From Novipirellula artificiosorum (lineage in GTDB: Bacteria > Planctomycetota > Planctomycetia > Pirellulales > Pirellulaceae), in NCBI RefSeq assembly GCF_007860135.1, contig NZ_SJPV01000005.1:171885-235884 (forward strand): 64,000 bases of DNA. The letters run 5' to 3'. Below are positions 1 through 8,255 of the stretch, one piece after another. How positions within the stretch are numbered: position 1 is the first letter of the stretch; each line of letters starts with the position of its first letter. Made by a program: the position numbers and the translations under genes. The notes beneath the pieces were generated by a model. The model was not told the origin of the DNA. It saw nothing but the letters and a program-made list of their open reading frames with translations, and made no database searches.

Positions 1-2124
1 GAAGAAGTGCTCGCAGACGGGGGACTTCTGCCACTGGGTCTTCATGTCCAGCAGATTGACGAAGAAGTCATTGGTCAATTGGTCGGAATGCTTCGAGAAA
101 ACACCAAGTTTCTGGTTGTCCGAGTTGGCATTCAGGGCACGCATGCCGCCGATCAGAACGGTCATCTCGGGGGCCGTGAGCGTCAGCAGTTGGGCTCGAT
201 CGATCAGCAACTCTTCCGCAGGTCGATCGAGTTCGCGACTGGCGAAGTTGCGGAACCCGTCCGCGGTCGGCTCGAGTACGGCGAAGGCCTCGACGTCCGT
301 TTGCTCTTGCGATGCGTCGGTACGGCCGGGCGCGAAGGGGACTTGCACGTCGTGTCCCGCGTTCTTGGCGGCGGCCTCGACGGCGGCACACCCGCCCAGC
401 ACGATCAGGTCAGCGAGCGAGACTTTCTTGCCACCCGATTGTGAACCGTTGAATTCCGTTTGGACTTGCTCCAAGGTCTGCAAGACGTGCCGCAATTCAT
501 TGGGATTGTTGACCGCCCAGTCTTTTTGTGGCGCGAGCCGAATCCGTGCGCCGTTGGCTCCACCACGCTTGTCCGACCCACGAAACGTTGACGCCGATGC
601 CCACGCCGTCGAAACCAATTGTGACAGGGAAAGCCCCGAATCGAGCAGTCTACGTTTCAGTACAACCATGTCTGCATCGTCGATCAGCTCATGATCCACC
701 TCGGGGACAGGGTCTTGCCACAAGAAAGTCTCGGCGGGAACTTCGGGGCCCAGGTAACGCGATACTGGTCCCATGTCGCGATGCGTGAGCTTGAACCATG
801 CCTTGGCGAACGCTTGTTCGAATTGATCGGGGTGCTCGTAGAACCGTTTTGAAATTGGACCATAGATGGGGTCCATTCTTAGCGCCATGTCGGTCGTGAA
901 CATGATCGGGGGATGGGCTTTGTTGGGATCGTGTGCATCCGGCACGATGTCCGCAGCAGCGGGGTCCGTTGGAATCCATTGCCACGCACCCGCAGGGCTT
1001 TTCACCAGATCCCAGTCGTAGCCAAGCAGGTGGTCGAAGTAGCCGTTGGACCATTCGGTCGGTGTCGAAGTCCAAGCGCCTTCCAAGCCGCTGGTGATCG
1101 TATCGCCCGCATTCCCCTTTCCGAACGTATTCTTCCAACCGAGGCCTTGTTCCTCGATGCTGGCTCCTTCGGGTTCAGGGCCGACGTTGCCTTCGGGAGG
1201 TGCGGCACCATGAGATTTCCCGAAGGTGTGTCCGCCTGCGATCAGGGCGACCGTTTCTTCGTCATTCATCGCCATCCGAGCGAACGTCTCTCGAATGTCC
1301 TTGGCCGCCGCCAGTGCACTCGGTTTGCCGTTGGGGCCTTCTGGGTTGACGTAGATCAATCCCATTTGAACCGCGGCCAGCGGATTGGCGAGTTCACGAT
1401 CCCCCGAATAACGCATGTCACCGAGCCAGGCGGTTTCCGGCCCCCAATCAACGTCGTTTTGGGGTTCCCAAACATCGGCGCGGCCCCCCGCGAAACCGAG
1501 CGTTTCAAACCCCATCGACTCCAACGCGACATTGCCGGTTAAGACCATCAGGTCAGCCCAGGAGATTTGGTTCCCGTATTTCTGTTTGATGGGCCAAAGC
1601 AGTCGACGAGCCTTATCGAGGTTGGCGTTATCGGGCCAGCTATTCAGAGGCGCGAAACGCTGCGTGCCGTACGAGGCGCCGCCGCGACCGTCGGAGACTC
1701 GATAGGTCCCTGCACTGTGCCACGCCATCCGAATGAACAGCGGCCCATAGTTGCCGTAGTCGGCTGGCCACCACGGCTGTGACGTCGTCATCAATTCTTC
1801 AATGTCTTGCTTTAACGCAGCCAGGTCAAGTTTCTTGAACGCTTCGGCGTAGCGAAACGAATCCGACATGGGATTGCTCTTGGCCGAATTTTGATGAAGG
1901 ATTTGCAGGTTCAACTGGTTGGGCCACCAGTCGCCATTGGAGTAGGCTCCGGCCGACGTGTGTCTGCCGGCTAACCCTTCTCCGATCACAGGGCACTTGC
2001 TGGCATCCATCGGTCGTTGTTCAGGCGATGTGGCGGTCCGCGAACTTTGAGCGAACAGAGGGGGGGCGATGCATAGCAGCGCGATGCCGGTGACGACACC
2101 GGCAAGGTGAGTTGTCGAGATCAT
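1..2124 (-). CDS. katG: Exported catalase-peroxidase KatG (3' end outside window)
   Basis: Bifunctional haem enzyme that removes hydrogen peroxide by catalase and peroxidase reactions. The frame stays open from an ATG at 2124 to the left edge (708 codons), so about the last 40-50 residues of the usual ~740-750 are missing. The distal haem residues are visible in RMAWHSAGTYR (Arg132, Trp135, His136), the proximal side in AGGHTFGKSHG, and the adduct tyrosine region in YVNPEGPNGKPSA. Residues 1-25 form a Sec leader (hydrophobic stretch ending LFAQ), so the enzyme should act in the periplasm rather than the cytoplasm, like the KatP branch. It lies downstream of an OxyR-type gene on the same strand. 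Family call is certain; export is inferred from the leader. Confidence 0.95.
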   Translation of the reverse strand, partial: MISTTHLAGVVTGIALLCIAPPLFAQSSRTATSPEQRPMDASKCPVIGEGLAGRHTSAGAYSNGDWWPNQLNLQILHQNSAKSNPMSDSFRYAEAFKKLDLAALKQDIEELMTTSQPWWPADYGNYGPLFIRMAWHSAGTYRVSDGRGGASYGTQRFAPLNSWPDNANLDKARRLLWPIKQKYGNQISWADLMVLTGNVALESMGFETLGFAGGRADVWEPQNDVDWGPETAWLGDMRYSGDRELANPLAAVQMGLIYVNPEGPNGKPSALAAAKDIRETFARMAMNDEETVALIAGGHTFGKSHGAAPPEGNVGPEPEGASIEEQGLGWKNTFGKGNAGDTITSGLEGAWTSTPTEWSNGYFDHLLGYDWDLVKSPAGAWQWIPTDPAAADIVPDAHDPNKAHPPIMFTTDMALRMDPIYGPISKRFYEHPDQFEQAFAKAWFKLTHRDMGPVSRYLGPEVPAETFLWQDPVPEVDHELIDDADMVVLKRRLLDSGLSLSQLVSTAWASASTFRGSDKRGGANGARIRLAPQKDWAVNNPNELRHVLQTLEQVQTEFNGSQSGGKKVSLADLIVLGGCAAVEAAAKNAGHDVQVPFAPGRTDASQEQTDVEAFAVLEPTADGFRNFASRELDRPAEELLIDRAQLLTLTAPEMTVLIGGMRALNANSDNQKLGVFSKHSDQLTNDFFVNLLDMKTQWQKSPVCEHFF

Positions 2125-2221
2125 GATTTCTCCTCGGAACGGGGGTGGGAATTCAACGCATCCAATGTGTAAGGACAGGTCGACTTCCACTCATTCTGGA
2201 CGATTGCGATCTATTCGTCCA

Positions 2222-2247
2222 ATGCAATGTTTGCATAGGTTCTATGC
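2222..2247. promoter_or_regulatory. Tandem dyads upstream of katG, candidate OxyR operator
   Basis: Two abutting dyads lie about 100 bp upstream of the katG start: ATGCAA-N3-TTGCAT at 2222-2236 and GCATAG-N3-CTATGC at 2233-2247. LysR-type regulators, OxyR included, bind interrupted dyads of ATAG/CTAT type, and an oxyR-like gene is adjacent. The spacing is shorter than the classical OxyR half-site spacing, so the assignment is a guess from position and symmetry. Confidence 0.35.
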
Positions 2248-2354
2248 GTGGTGTGCATGGCGAGTCGCAGCGCGATCGGGCGAGCCGGCGGCGCACGGTT
2301 ATGGGATGCACAGGGAGGTCCTGCTTGCTTCGGCCCCCCCCCCCCGAGGGTTGC

Positions 2355-3239
2355 TCACGAAAATGCTTTGGAGTACTCCTGCAAATAGTCTCGAAACTCT
2401 CGCAGTAAACGACTTTGAAAGCGGTACGGATTCCAAACGGCGGCGATGGTTCGTTTCGGTTTCATGCCGTGAAGGGAGCGATACGTGCGACGTTTGGTCC
2501 GATCCAATCGCTTGGCCATTGCGGGGATCATCGATACTCCGTGTCCAAGCGAAACCAGCTCCTGCACCATCACCAACTGACTGGTTCGTTCCACGGCAAC
2601 CGGCTGAATGGAGCGTTGCCGGCAAAAAGAAGTGATGTTGTCGGACAGGCAGTGGGCCTCATCGAGGAGCACGAAGGGATAGTGTTCGACGTCCGCGATT
2701 CGGATCTGTCCTTTCTTCGCGAGTGGATGTTTCGGCGGCATGACGAGGATCAGTTCCTCTTCGAATAGCTTTTCGACTTCGACATACCGAGTGGGAACGG
2801 GCAACGCCAAGATGGCAACGTCAAGTTCCCCCTGCTTGCATCGTTTCATCAAGTTATCGGTTGTATCCTCTTGGACAATCAGACTTGCCTTTGGGTATAG
2901 ATCCGAGAACTGACGCAACAGATCGGGTAAGAAGAAGGGAGCGATCGTAGGGATCGCACCGACGCGAATTCGCCCGCTTTGACCGTCGTCGCAGATCTCA
3001 GCTTTTGTGTCTTCGATAATCAGCAGAATTTGTTCGGCTCGACTCTGGAACAATAGCCCGACGTCTGTCAGTTCAACGGATCTGGGTTTGCGATCAAACA
3101 GCGGTTGTCCCAGTTCTTTTTCGAGTCGCTGGATCGACCGGCTAAGTGCCGGTTGCGATAGGTTTAATCGCTCGGCCGCGTGTGTAAAATTCTTCAATTC
3201 CGCCAAACACTGAAAGTGGGCGAGCTGCTCCATATCCAT
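2355..3239 (-). CDS. oxyR: LysR-family peroxide regulator OxyR
   Basis: Peroxide-sensing transcription factor. The N-terminal winged helix-turn-helix (about residues 3-60, with FTHAAERLNLSQPALSRSI) is followed by a LysR substrate domain. The diagnostic part is HCLSDNITSFC, where two cysteines (197 and 206 from this start) are nine positions apart, exactly as Cys199 and Cys208 of E. coli OxyR, which form the regulatory disulfide. Length of 294 residues is usual. I place the start at ATG 3239 (ATG 3233 is equally possible) because the N-terminal extension upstream of it begins with TTG and matches no family member. It precedes katG by about 230 bp on the same strand, which supports the peroxide role. 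Confidence 0.88.
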   Translation of the reverse strand: MDMEQLAHFQCLAELKNFTHAAERLNLSQPALSRSIQRLEKELGQPLFDRKPRSVELTDVGLLFQSRAEQILLIIEDTKAEICDDGQSGRIRVGAIPTIAPFFLPDLLRQFSDLYPKASLIVQEDTTDNLMKRCKQGELDVAILALPVPTRYVEVEKLFEEELILVMPPKHPLAKKGQIRIADVEHYPFVLLDEAHCLSDNITSFCRQRSIQPVAVERTSQLVMVQELVSLGHGVSMIPAMAKRLDRTKRRTYRSLHGMKPKRTIAAVWNPYRFQSRLLREFRDYLQEYSKAFS

Positions 3240-3266
3240 GGCAATCCAACCTGTCGGAAGATTCAA

Positions 3267-3784
3267 TCTTGATTCGTCATCCTGACAACGCTCCGCAATG
3301 TGTCATTCACATCGATTGGATCCTAGCCATGCATCGGTGCGACGCACAGGGGAACCCCAACGCGTGGGATGTTCTCTAAACAAATTTCGGATTTCACTCT
3401 CCCGCTTGGAGGTTGTGCATTTTAGCGTCCCCCGTCTACAGAGATTAGAGTGATCGACACATGTCGCGCTGATGGATTCTGGCTCCCCACGCCCCGCGTG
3501 CTCGTGGGGAGAAGGCCCCCCGGGGTGCGCTGCTGCGCGTCGACCCTTAGCTCGGGAGTCCAACCGCTTCGCCGTATACAGAGTTCCGAAACTTATTTAC
3601 CGAAGGTCCCGGTTTTCTGTCGAACCTTGTTTTTCGGGTAGGTGGTGGTGGATCTTGTTAAAGATCCTCACTCGCAGGGATCTTTAACAAGATCCACTAC
3701 GCGAAAATTGAGTTGCCGCAGACCACTAGCGTTTGGCCGCTCGGACATGTCCGCGATTGTGGTACGGAAGGAGACGGCAAGAAT
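3267..3784. other. Non-coding stretch between oxyR and the first MITE copy
   Basis: About 520 bp with only short shadow frames. It is GC-rich around 3480-3550 and holds the long inverted repeat listed separately. I see no RNA gene or convincing CDS. It should include the oxyR promoter. Confidence 0.6.
3648..3697. repeat. Perfect 20-bp inverted repeat with 10-nt loop
   Basis: Left arm 3648-3667 and right arm 3678-3697 are exact reverse complements (arm core GGATCTTGTTAAAGATCC is itself nearly palindromic), with a 10-nt loop. Pairing continues weakly outside the arms. There is no T-tract, so it is not an obvious intrinsic terminator. A dispersed palindromic intergenic repeat is more likely. 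Confidence 0.75.
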
Positions 3785-4082
3785 GGCTCATCCGGCGGAA
3801 GCGTGCGCAGGAGGTTTTTCGAGGCATCTCTCCGGTGTCCAATCATTGCTGGCAGGAGCTATTTTCACTGGTTATCGTGCAGTTGCCGGGAGAAACGGAG
3901 TCGAGCTCTGCAGAGGTGCAACTTGACAAGGGGTATCCCGGTCGACGGTGCGCCAAGGGTGCTACCGGTTCCCGGCCGACGACCGTCCGTCGGGGACTCT
4001 TTTCTAAGAGATCATTGCACACCGGAGCCATACCTCCAAAAAACCTCGAGTCTGGGTTCCGCGCGCTTCCGTCGGATGAGAC
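3785..4082. mobile_element. MITE-like element, copy 1 (~298 bp, 23-bp terminal inverted repeats)
   Basis: The ends are inverted repeats: the left end GGCTCATCCGGCGGAAGCG matches the reverse complement of the right end at 20 of the first 23 positions. A second copy at 50603-50899 differs by 12 substitutions and one single-base indel. No internal ORF is shared as protein, so the element would depend on a transposase supplied from elsewhere. The flanks carry an imperfect 9-bp direct repeat (GGCAAGAAT on the left, GGAAAGAAT on the right). It ends 111 bp before the DUF58 gene, so it may carry or disturb that promoter. Confidence 0.8.
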
Positions 4083-4193
4083 GGAAAGAATCCCTCTACC
4101 GCATTCGGGGGCGGCAATCGTGTATAAAGAGCTTTTGAAACTTGCGACACGGACGTTCTTTGACTTTTTTGGCAACCTTTTCTTTACTACCCC

Positions 4194-5084
4194 ATGCCTG
4201 CAACTGAAACGGAACCCCTGCTCAGTCCCGAATTGCTCAGTCGCCTCGAGCGACTCGAACTCGTGTCGCGAAAGGTATTCCGCGGTCGAATGAAGGGTGA
4301 GCGACGCAGTCGTCGGAAAGGTCAGAGTGTCGAATTCGCGGACTTTCGACATTATGTCGCGGGCGATGACCTTCGCCTGATCGATTGGAACTTGTACGCT
4401 CGGCTTGATCAGCTATTCCTGAAGCTGTTTCTCGAAGAAGAGGACCTGCACTTTTTCGCATTGGTCGATGCCAGCGAGTCGATGAATTTTGGCGATCCAA
4501 CCAAATTGCGAGTTGCCAAGCAACTTGCGGCTGCGTTGGGGTATGTCGGTTTGTGCCGAGCAGACCGAGTCAGCGTGTCGGTGCTTGGCCCCGAAGGACG
4601 CCGAGCACCCATCCTGCGTGGTCGTAGCGGATTGTGGAAAATGCTCGCTTACCTCGAATCGGTTCAAAGCGGGCACAATGTTTCGCTGTACGACGGCATT
4701 AAGGACTTCTCGCTCCGCAATGCGGGGACCGGCGTTGCCGTTTTGATGACCGACCTGATGGACAAGCAGGGTTATGAGGCTGCGATTCGCATGTTGATTG
4801 GCCGCCGAATGGATGTGTTTGTGATGCACATTTTGTCTCCCGAGGAATTGGATCCGCCGCTGCGAGGGGATCGAAAATTGATCGATGCCGAGGATCGCGA
4901 CGAATCGGAAATCACGATCAATGCCTATGTGCTTCAAAAGTACAAGGACACCGTGCAGTCCTTCATCGCTGGGGCCAAACAATTTTGCTCGCAACGTTCG
5001 GTGGTTTACATCCCCGTCCGGACCGACACGCCCGTAGAAACGATTGTGACGCGGTACCTTCGTGAACGAGGGGTGGTGCGGTGA
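4194..5084 (+). CDS. DUF58 domain protein
   Basis: Member of the DUF58 family, which usually stands beside MoxR-type AAA+ ATPases and VWA proteins and is thought to help assemble or activate envelope or metalloprotein complexes. The family core is plain: RHYVAGDDLRLIDWNLYAR followed by an acidic LEEEDL segment, then a degenerate VWA-like fold with DASESM where a metal site would lie. Length (296 residues) is typical and no membrane segment is seen. The stop lies 13 bp before the ATG I use for the BatA/VWA gene, so the two are co-transcribed. No MoxR gene precedes it; the MITE copy does. Confidence 0.85.
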   Translation: MPATETEPLLSPELLSRLERLELVSRKVFRGRMKGERRSRRKGQSVEFADFRHYVAGDDLRLIDWNLYARLDQLFLKLFLEEEDLHFFALVDASESMNFGDPTKLRVAKQLAAALGYVGLCRADRVSVSVLGPEGRRAPILRGRSGLWKMLAYLESVQSGHNVSLYDGIKDFSLRNAGTGVAVLMTDLMDKQGYEAAIRMLIGRRMDVFVMHILSPEELDPPLRGDRKLIDAEDRDESEITINAYVLQKYKDTVQSFIAGAKQFCSQRSVVYIPVRTDTPVETIVTRYLRERGVVR

Positions 5085-5097
5085 GAAAGGTCATGCG

Positions 5098-7071
5098 ATG
5101 AGCTGGATATCAACGCTAACAGCCGGCGGATGGGTGCTGATGATTTTGGTCCCGATCGGGATCATCTTGTTGTATTTTCTGAAACTGCGGCGTGAACCCG
5201 TCGAAGTTCCCAGTACCTATTTGTGGGCGAAGACGATCGAGGATTTGCATGTCAACAGTCTGCTGCAGCGGCTGCGACGAAGTTTGCTGCTTTTCTTGCA
5301 ATTGTTGATCGTTGGGCTTGCCGCGCTGGCGATGCTGCGGCCGGGGATTCGCGGTGAAATGGCTAGCCAAGGCCGATTGGTGTTTCTGCTCGATACCTCC
5401 GCCAGTATGCAGACGACCGACGTGCCAGGGCATCGCAATCGATTTGAGCGTGCCAAGCAGTTAATTGGCGATCGCATTGAGACGATGACCGACGAGGAAA
5501 CTGCAATGTTGGTGGCGTTTAGTGATCGGGCTGAAGTGCTACAGTCGTTTACGTCAGAGCGGCGGCGACTTCGGGATGCTCTTTCTCGCGTTGAAGTGAC
5601 CAATCGATCCACCGACGTACTTGGTGCGCTGAAGGCGGCCGATGGTTTGGCCAATCCGAGGCGTACGAGTGAAATCGGTGACGTGAACGATGTTCAAGTG
5701 GCGGATGCCAAGCCGGCGGATTTGCTGATGTACAGCGACGGAGGATTTCAAAATGTAACGGAGTTCAGCTTGGGGAACCTGATTCCTGAGTACATTGCTC
5801 TGGGAACTGACTCCCCCACGAATTTGGCGATCACTGCTTTTTCTGCGGAACGAAATGTTGAGAAGCCATCTGAAGTACAAGCATTTGCGACGGTTGTCAA
5901 TCTTGGATCCCAGCCTGCAACCGCGACGGCATCCTTGACGCTTGAGGAGGAACTGTTGGATGCGTCGGGTGTCGATCTGCCGCCTGGCGAACAAGTTGGC
6001 TTGTCGTTTGCCTTCGAGAATGATGAAGCGGTTTCGTTGAAATTGTCACTCGACATCGACGACGATTTCGCTCTCGACAATGTTGCGTTTGCTGGATTGA
6101 CGCCACTCCGCACGGTTTCGGTGTTGGTGGTCACGCCGGGCAACACGCCGCTGCGGCTTGCCCTGAACACTCCCAAGGCTTCGAAAATCTGCGTTTCGGA
6201 ATTTGTCGCTCCGGCGTACTTGTCGACGGATGCTTACAAGCAACGATCCGCCGCAGGGGCGGATGACTTGATTATCTACGATCGCTGTTCGCCCGAGACG
6301 ATGCCGATCACGAACACGTTTTTCGTTGGGGACTTGCCCCCCGGCGAGACATGGAAATGGCGCACCGATCCGTCGGGTGTGGTGTTGGTCGATTTGGATC
6401 GGACGCACCCGATGATGAGATATTTGGAACTGTTTTCCCTGCTGATCTTTAAAGGGCGATCGATCGACGGACCTGCGGGTTCCATGGAGCTGTTGGGCGC
6501 CGATATTGGTCCGATGATGGTTTTGGCCCCGCGCGACGGCTATCAAGACTTGGTGCTTGGTTTCGAATTGGTCAGCGAAGACGGCTCCGGAGAGACGCAG
6601 ACGAATACAAATTGGTACGCCGAACGATCTTGGCCGGTGTTCGTGTTGAATGTGCTGCGCTACTTAGCCGGAGCGGCCGAAGCGAGCGGAGCGCCGTCGT
6701 TCAAGCCAGGCGACACGGTTCGGTTGCGTCTGGAAAGTGCGTTGCCACAAGTCACGGTGCAACATGCCGGCAGCGAGCCAACCATGGTACCGGTTGGTCC
6801 CTCGGGATTTACCGAAATCGTTATGACCGACCAGCCCGGCAACTACCAAGTCACCGCCAAGGATCGCGTCGTCGATCTGTTTTCGATCAATCTGTTTGAC
6901 ACTCGCGAGAGCACGATCGCAACCGCTCCGAGCGTGGAACTAGGGTACGAGTCGGTGGAGGCCGCCAGCGGAGGTGTCGAAAAGAGAAAAGAATACTGGC
7001 GTTGGTTATTGCTTGGGATGTTGGCGGTGTTGGCAACGGAGTGGTGGGTGTTCGCTCGCCGAGTCGGCTAA
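5098..7071 (+). CDS. BatA/VWA membrane protein
   Basis: Membrane-anchored von Willebrand A protein, 657 residues. Residues 1-80 form a BatA-type N-terminus with two hydrophobic segments (about 8-24 and 57-77) around the basic LQRLRRSLL motif. The VWA domain follows with a MIDAS motif LLDTSASMQT. The middle of the protein is beta-rich and unassigned, and a last transmembrane helix stands at the C-terminus (WRWLLLGMLAVLATEWW). The frame is open from 5062, but ATG 5098 (MSWISTL) places the first helix correctly and avoids overlap with the DUF58 gene. Role inferred from DUF58/Bat clusters: envelope-located protein-protein or metal-dependent interactions. Confidence 0.85.
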   Translation: MSWISTLTAGGWVLMILVPIGIILLYFLKLRREPVEVPSTYLWAKTIEDLHVNSLLQRLRRSLLLFLQLLIVGLAALAMLRPGIRGEMASQGRLVFLLDTSASMQTTDVPGHRNRFERAKQLIGDRIETMTDEETAMLVAFSDRAEVLQSFTSERRRLRDALSRVEVTNRSTDVLGALKAADGLANPRRTSEIGDVNDVQVADAKPADLLMYSDGGFQNVTEFSLGNLIPEYIALGTDSPTNLAITAFSAERNVEKPSEVQAFATVVNLGSQPATATASLTLEEELLDASGVDLPPGEQVGLSFAFENDEAVSLKLSLDIDDDFALDNVAFAGLTPLRTVSVLVVTPGNTPLRLALNTPKASKICVSEFVAPAYLSTDAYKQRSAAGADDLIIYDRCSPETMPITNTFFVGDLPPGETWKWRTDPSGVVLVDLDRTHPMMRYLELFSLLIFKGRSIDGPAGSMELLGADIGPMMVLAPRDGYQDLVLGFELVSEDGSGETQTNTNWYAERSWPVFVLNVLRYLAGAAEASGAPSFKPGDTVRLRLESALPQVTVQHAGSEPTMVPVGPSGFTEIVMTDQPGNYQVTAKDRVVDLFSINLFDTRESTIATAPSVELGYESVEAASGGVEKRKEYWRWLLLGMLAVLATEWWVFARRVG

Positions 7072-7199
7072 CCGTTATAACCGTCATTCCGAGTGCTGCG
7101 TTCGTGGTTCCCCCCCGATGGAGAAGGTTTCGTTGCGGATTTGCCGTTTTGGGTGTCGTAAGGTTCAGCGTCAAGTCCATCTCTCGAGAACGCGACGCC

Positions 7200-8090
7200 A
7201 TGAACCTGTTCCGATCCGCCGCTCTGAATGCCCGCGTTCTGTTGACCGCTCCGGTGCGAGAGGTCCGGAATCGATGGATGCAAAAGCAATTGGCTTCACC
7301 GATGTTCGTGCCGTTTTATCATCGGGTGGCTGATACCCATCCGAACGATTGGACGATCTCGTGTCATCAGTTTGAACGCCATGTGAACTATTGCGAATCA
7401 AGGTTCGATTTGATTGGCTTGGATGAACTCCAACGTCGCGTCGAGCAAAAGGACTCGCCACGTCCGAGTGTCACGTTTTCATTCGACGACGGTTATGCAG
7501 AGAATTGTGACTTTGCTTTGCCGCTCTTGGCGGAACGCGGCATCCCATGCATTTACTTTGTGGCAATCGATCATCTTCAACGTCAAATCCCCTTTCCTCA
7601 TGATTGTGAGGCGGGCGTCCCGTTAGCGGTCAACACGCTGACCCAACTTCGCGAAATCGCGGCCATGGGAATTGAGATTGGTTTGCACACGCGCAACCAT
7701 GTCGATTTTTCAAAAGTTACGGATCAACGGACGGTGCACCATGAAATCACGAATGCCAAGCAAGAACTCGAGCAGATGATCGGTAGTCGGGTTCGGTACT
7801 TTGCCTTCCCGTACGGACTACCTGCGCAATTGACGCGTGTTGCAATCGATGCGGTCTACGAATCTGGGATGGAGGGTTTTTGCAGTGCGTTCGGCGGTTA
7901 CAACACGGTCGGCCGGGATTCGTTTCACATTCGTCGTTTTCATGGCGACACCTGTTTCGCTCGGCTTCAGAATTGGCTCAGCTTCGATCCCGAAAAACTA
8001 AGGCGTGAACCGGCGATCGACTATCGCATTGGACATGGAGCGTCTGCGAGGGAGTTCGGCCGTGTCAATTCCGAGGCGCTTCCGGTTTAA
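7200..8090 (+). CDS. Polysaccharide deacetylase family protein (NodB-like)
   Basis: Carbohydrate esterase 4 type enzyme predicted to remove acetyl groups from a polysaccharide or glycolipid. The NodB motifs are visible: VTFSFDDGYAEN (metal-binding Asp-Asp) and HTRNH (metal-binding His pair), then RYFAFPYG. There is no clear signal peptide, only a hydrophobic N-terminal patch. The start is ATG 7200; the longer open frame from 7002 runs back into the BatA/VWA gene. A glycosyltransferase and an acyltransferase follow in the same direction, suggesting a locus that builds or tailors a surface glycan or glycolipid. Substrate unknown. Confidence 0.85.
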   Translation: MNLFRSAALNARVLLTAPVREVRNRWMQKQLASPMFVPFYHRVADTHPNDWTISCHQFERHVNYCESRFDLIGLDELQRRVEQKDSPRPSVTFSFDDGYAENCDFALPLLAERGIPCIYFVAIDHLQRQIPFPHDCEAGVPLAVNTLTQLREIAAMGIEIGLHTRNHVDFSKVTDQRTVHHEITNAKQELEQMIGSRVRYFAFPYGLPAQLTRVAIDAVYESGMEGFCSAFGGYNTVGRDSFHIRRFHGDTCFARLQNWLSFDPEKLRREPAIDYRIGHGASAREFGRVNSEALPV

Positions 8091-8255
8091 GAGGATTTGT
8101 TCCGAAGATCTGCGCATTCGTACGAGTTGACCGCCTTGTGGTCCCTGTCCAGAGCTTCCCTGTTCAGAGCTATCCTTGGCAACTCGCTGGTGTACCGGCG
8201 ATCGCCATTTGAGAAACCACTTCCAACACAAATTACGTTCAGAAGAAAACATCGC

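Noticed and set aside
3843..4352. 169-residue minus-strand frame over the first MITE copy and the DUF58 start, and the 132-residue frame over copy 2 (50606-51004)
   Set aside because: The shared part exists only because the element is repeated; the frames diverge outside it and match no domain.
7002..7199. N-terminal extension of the deacetylase from 7002
   Set aside because: It overlaps the end of the BatA/VWA gene, and the first family-like residues begin after ATG 7200.
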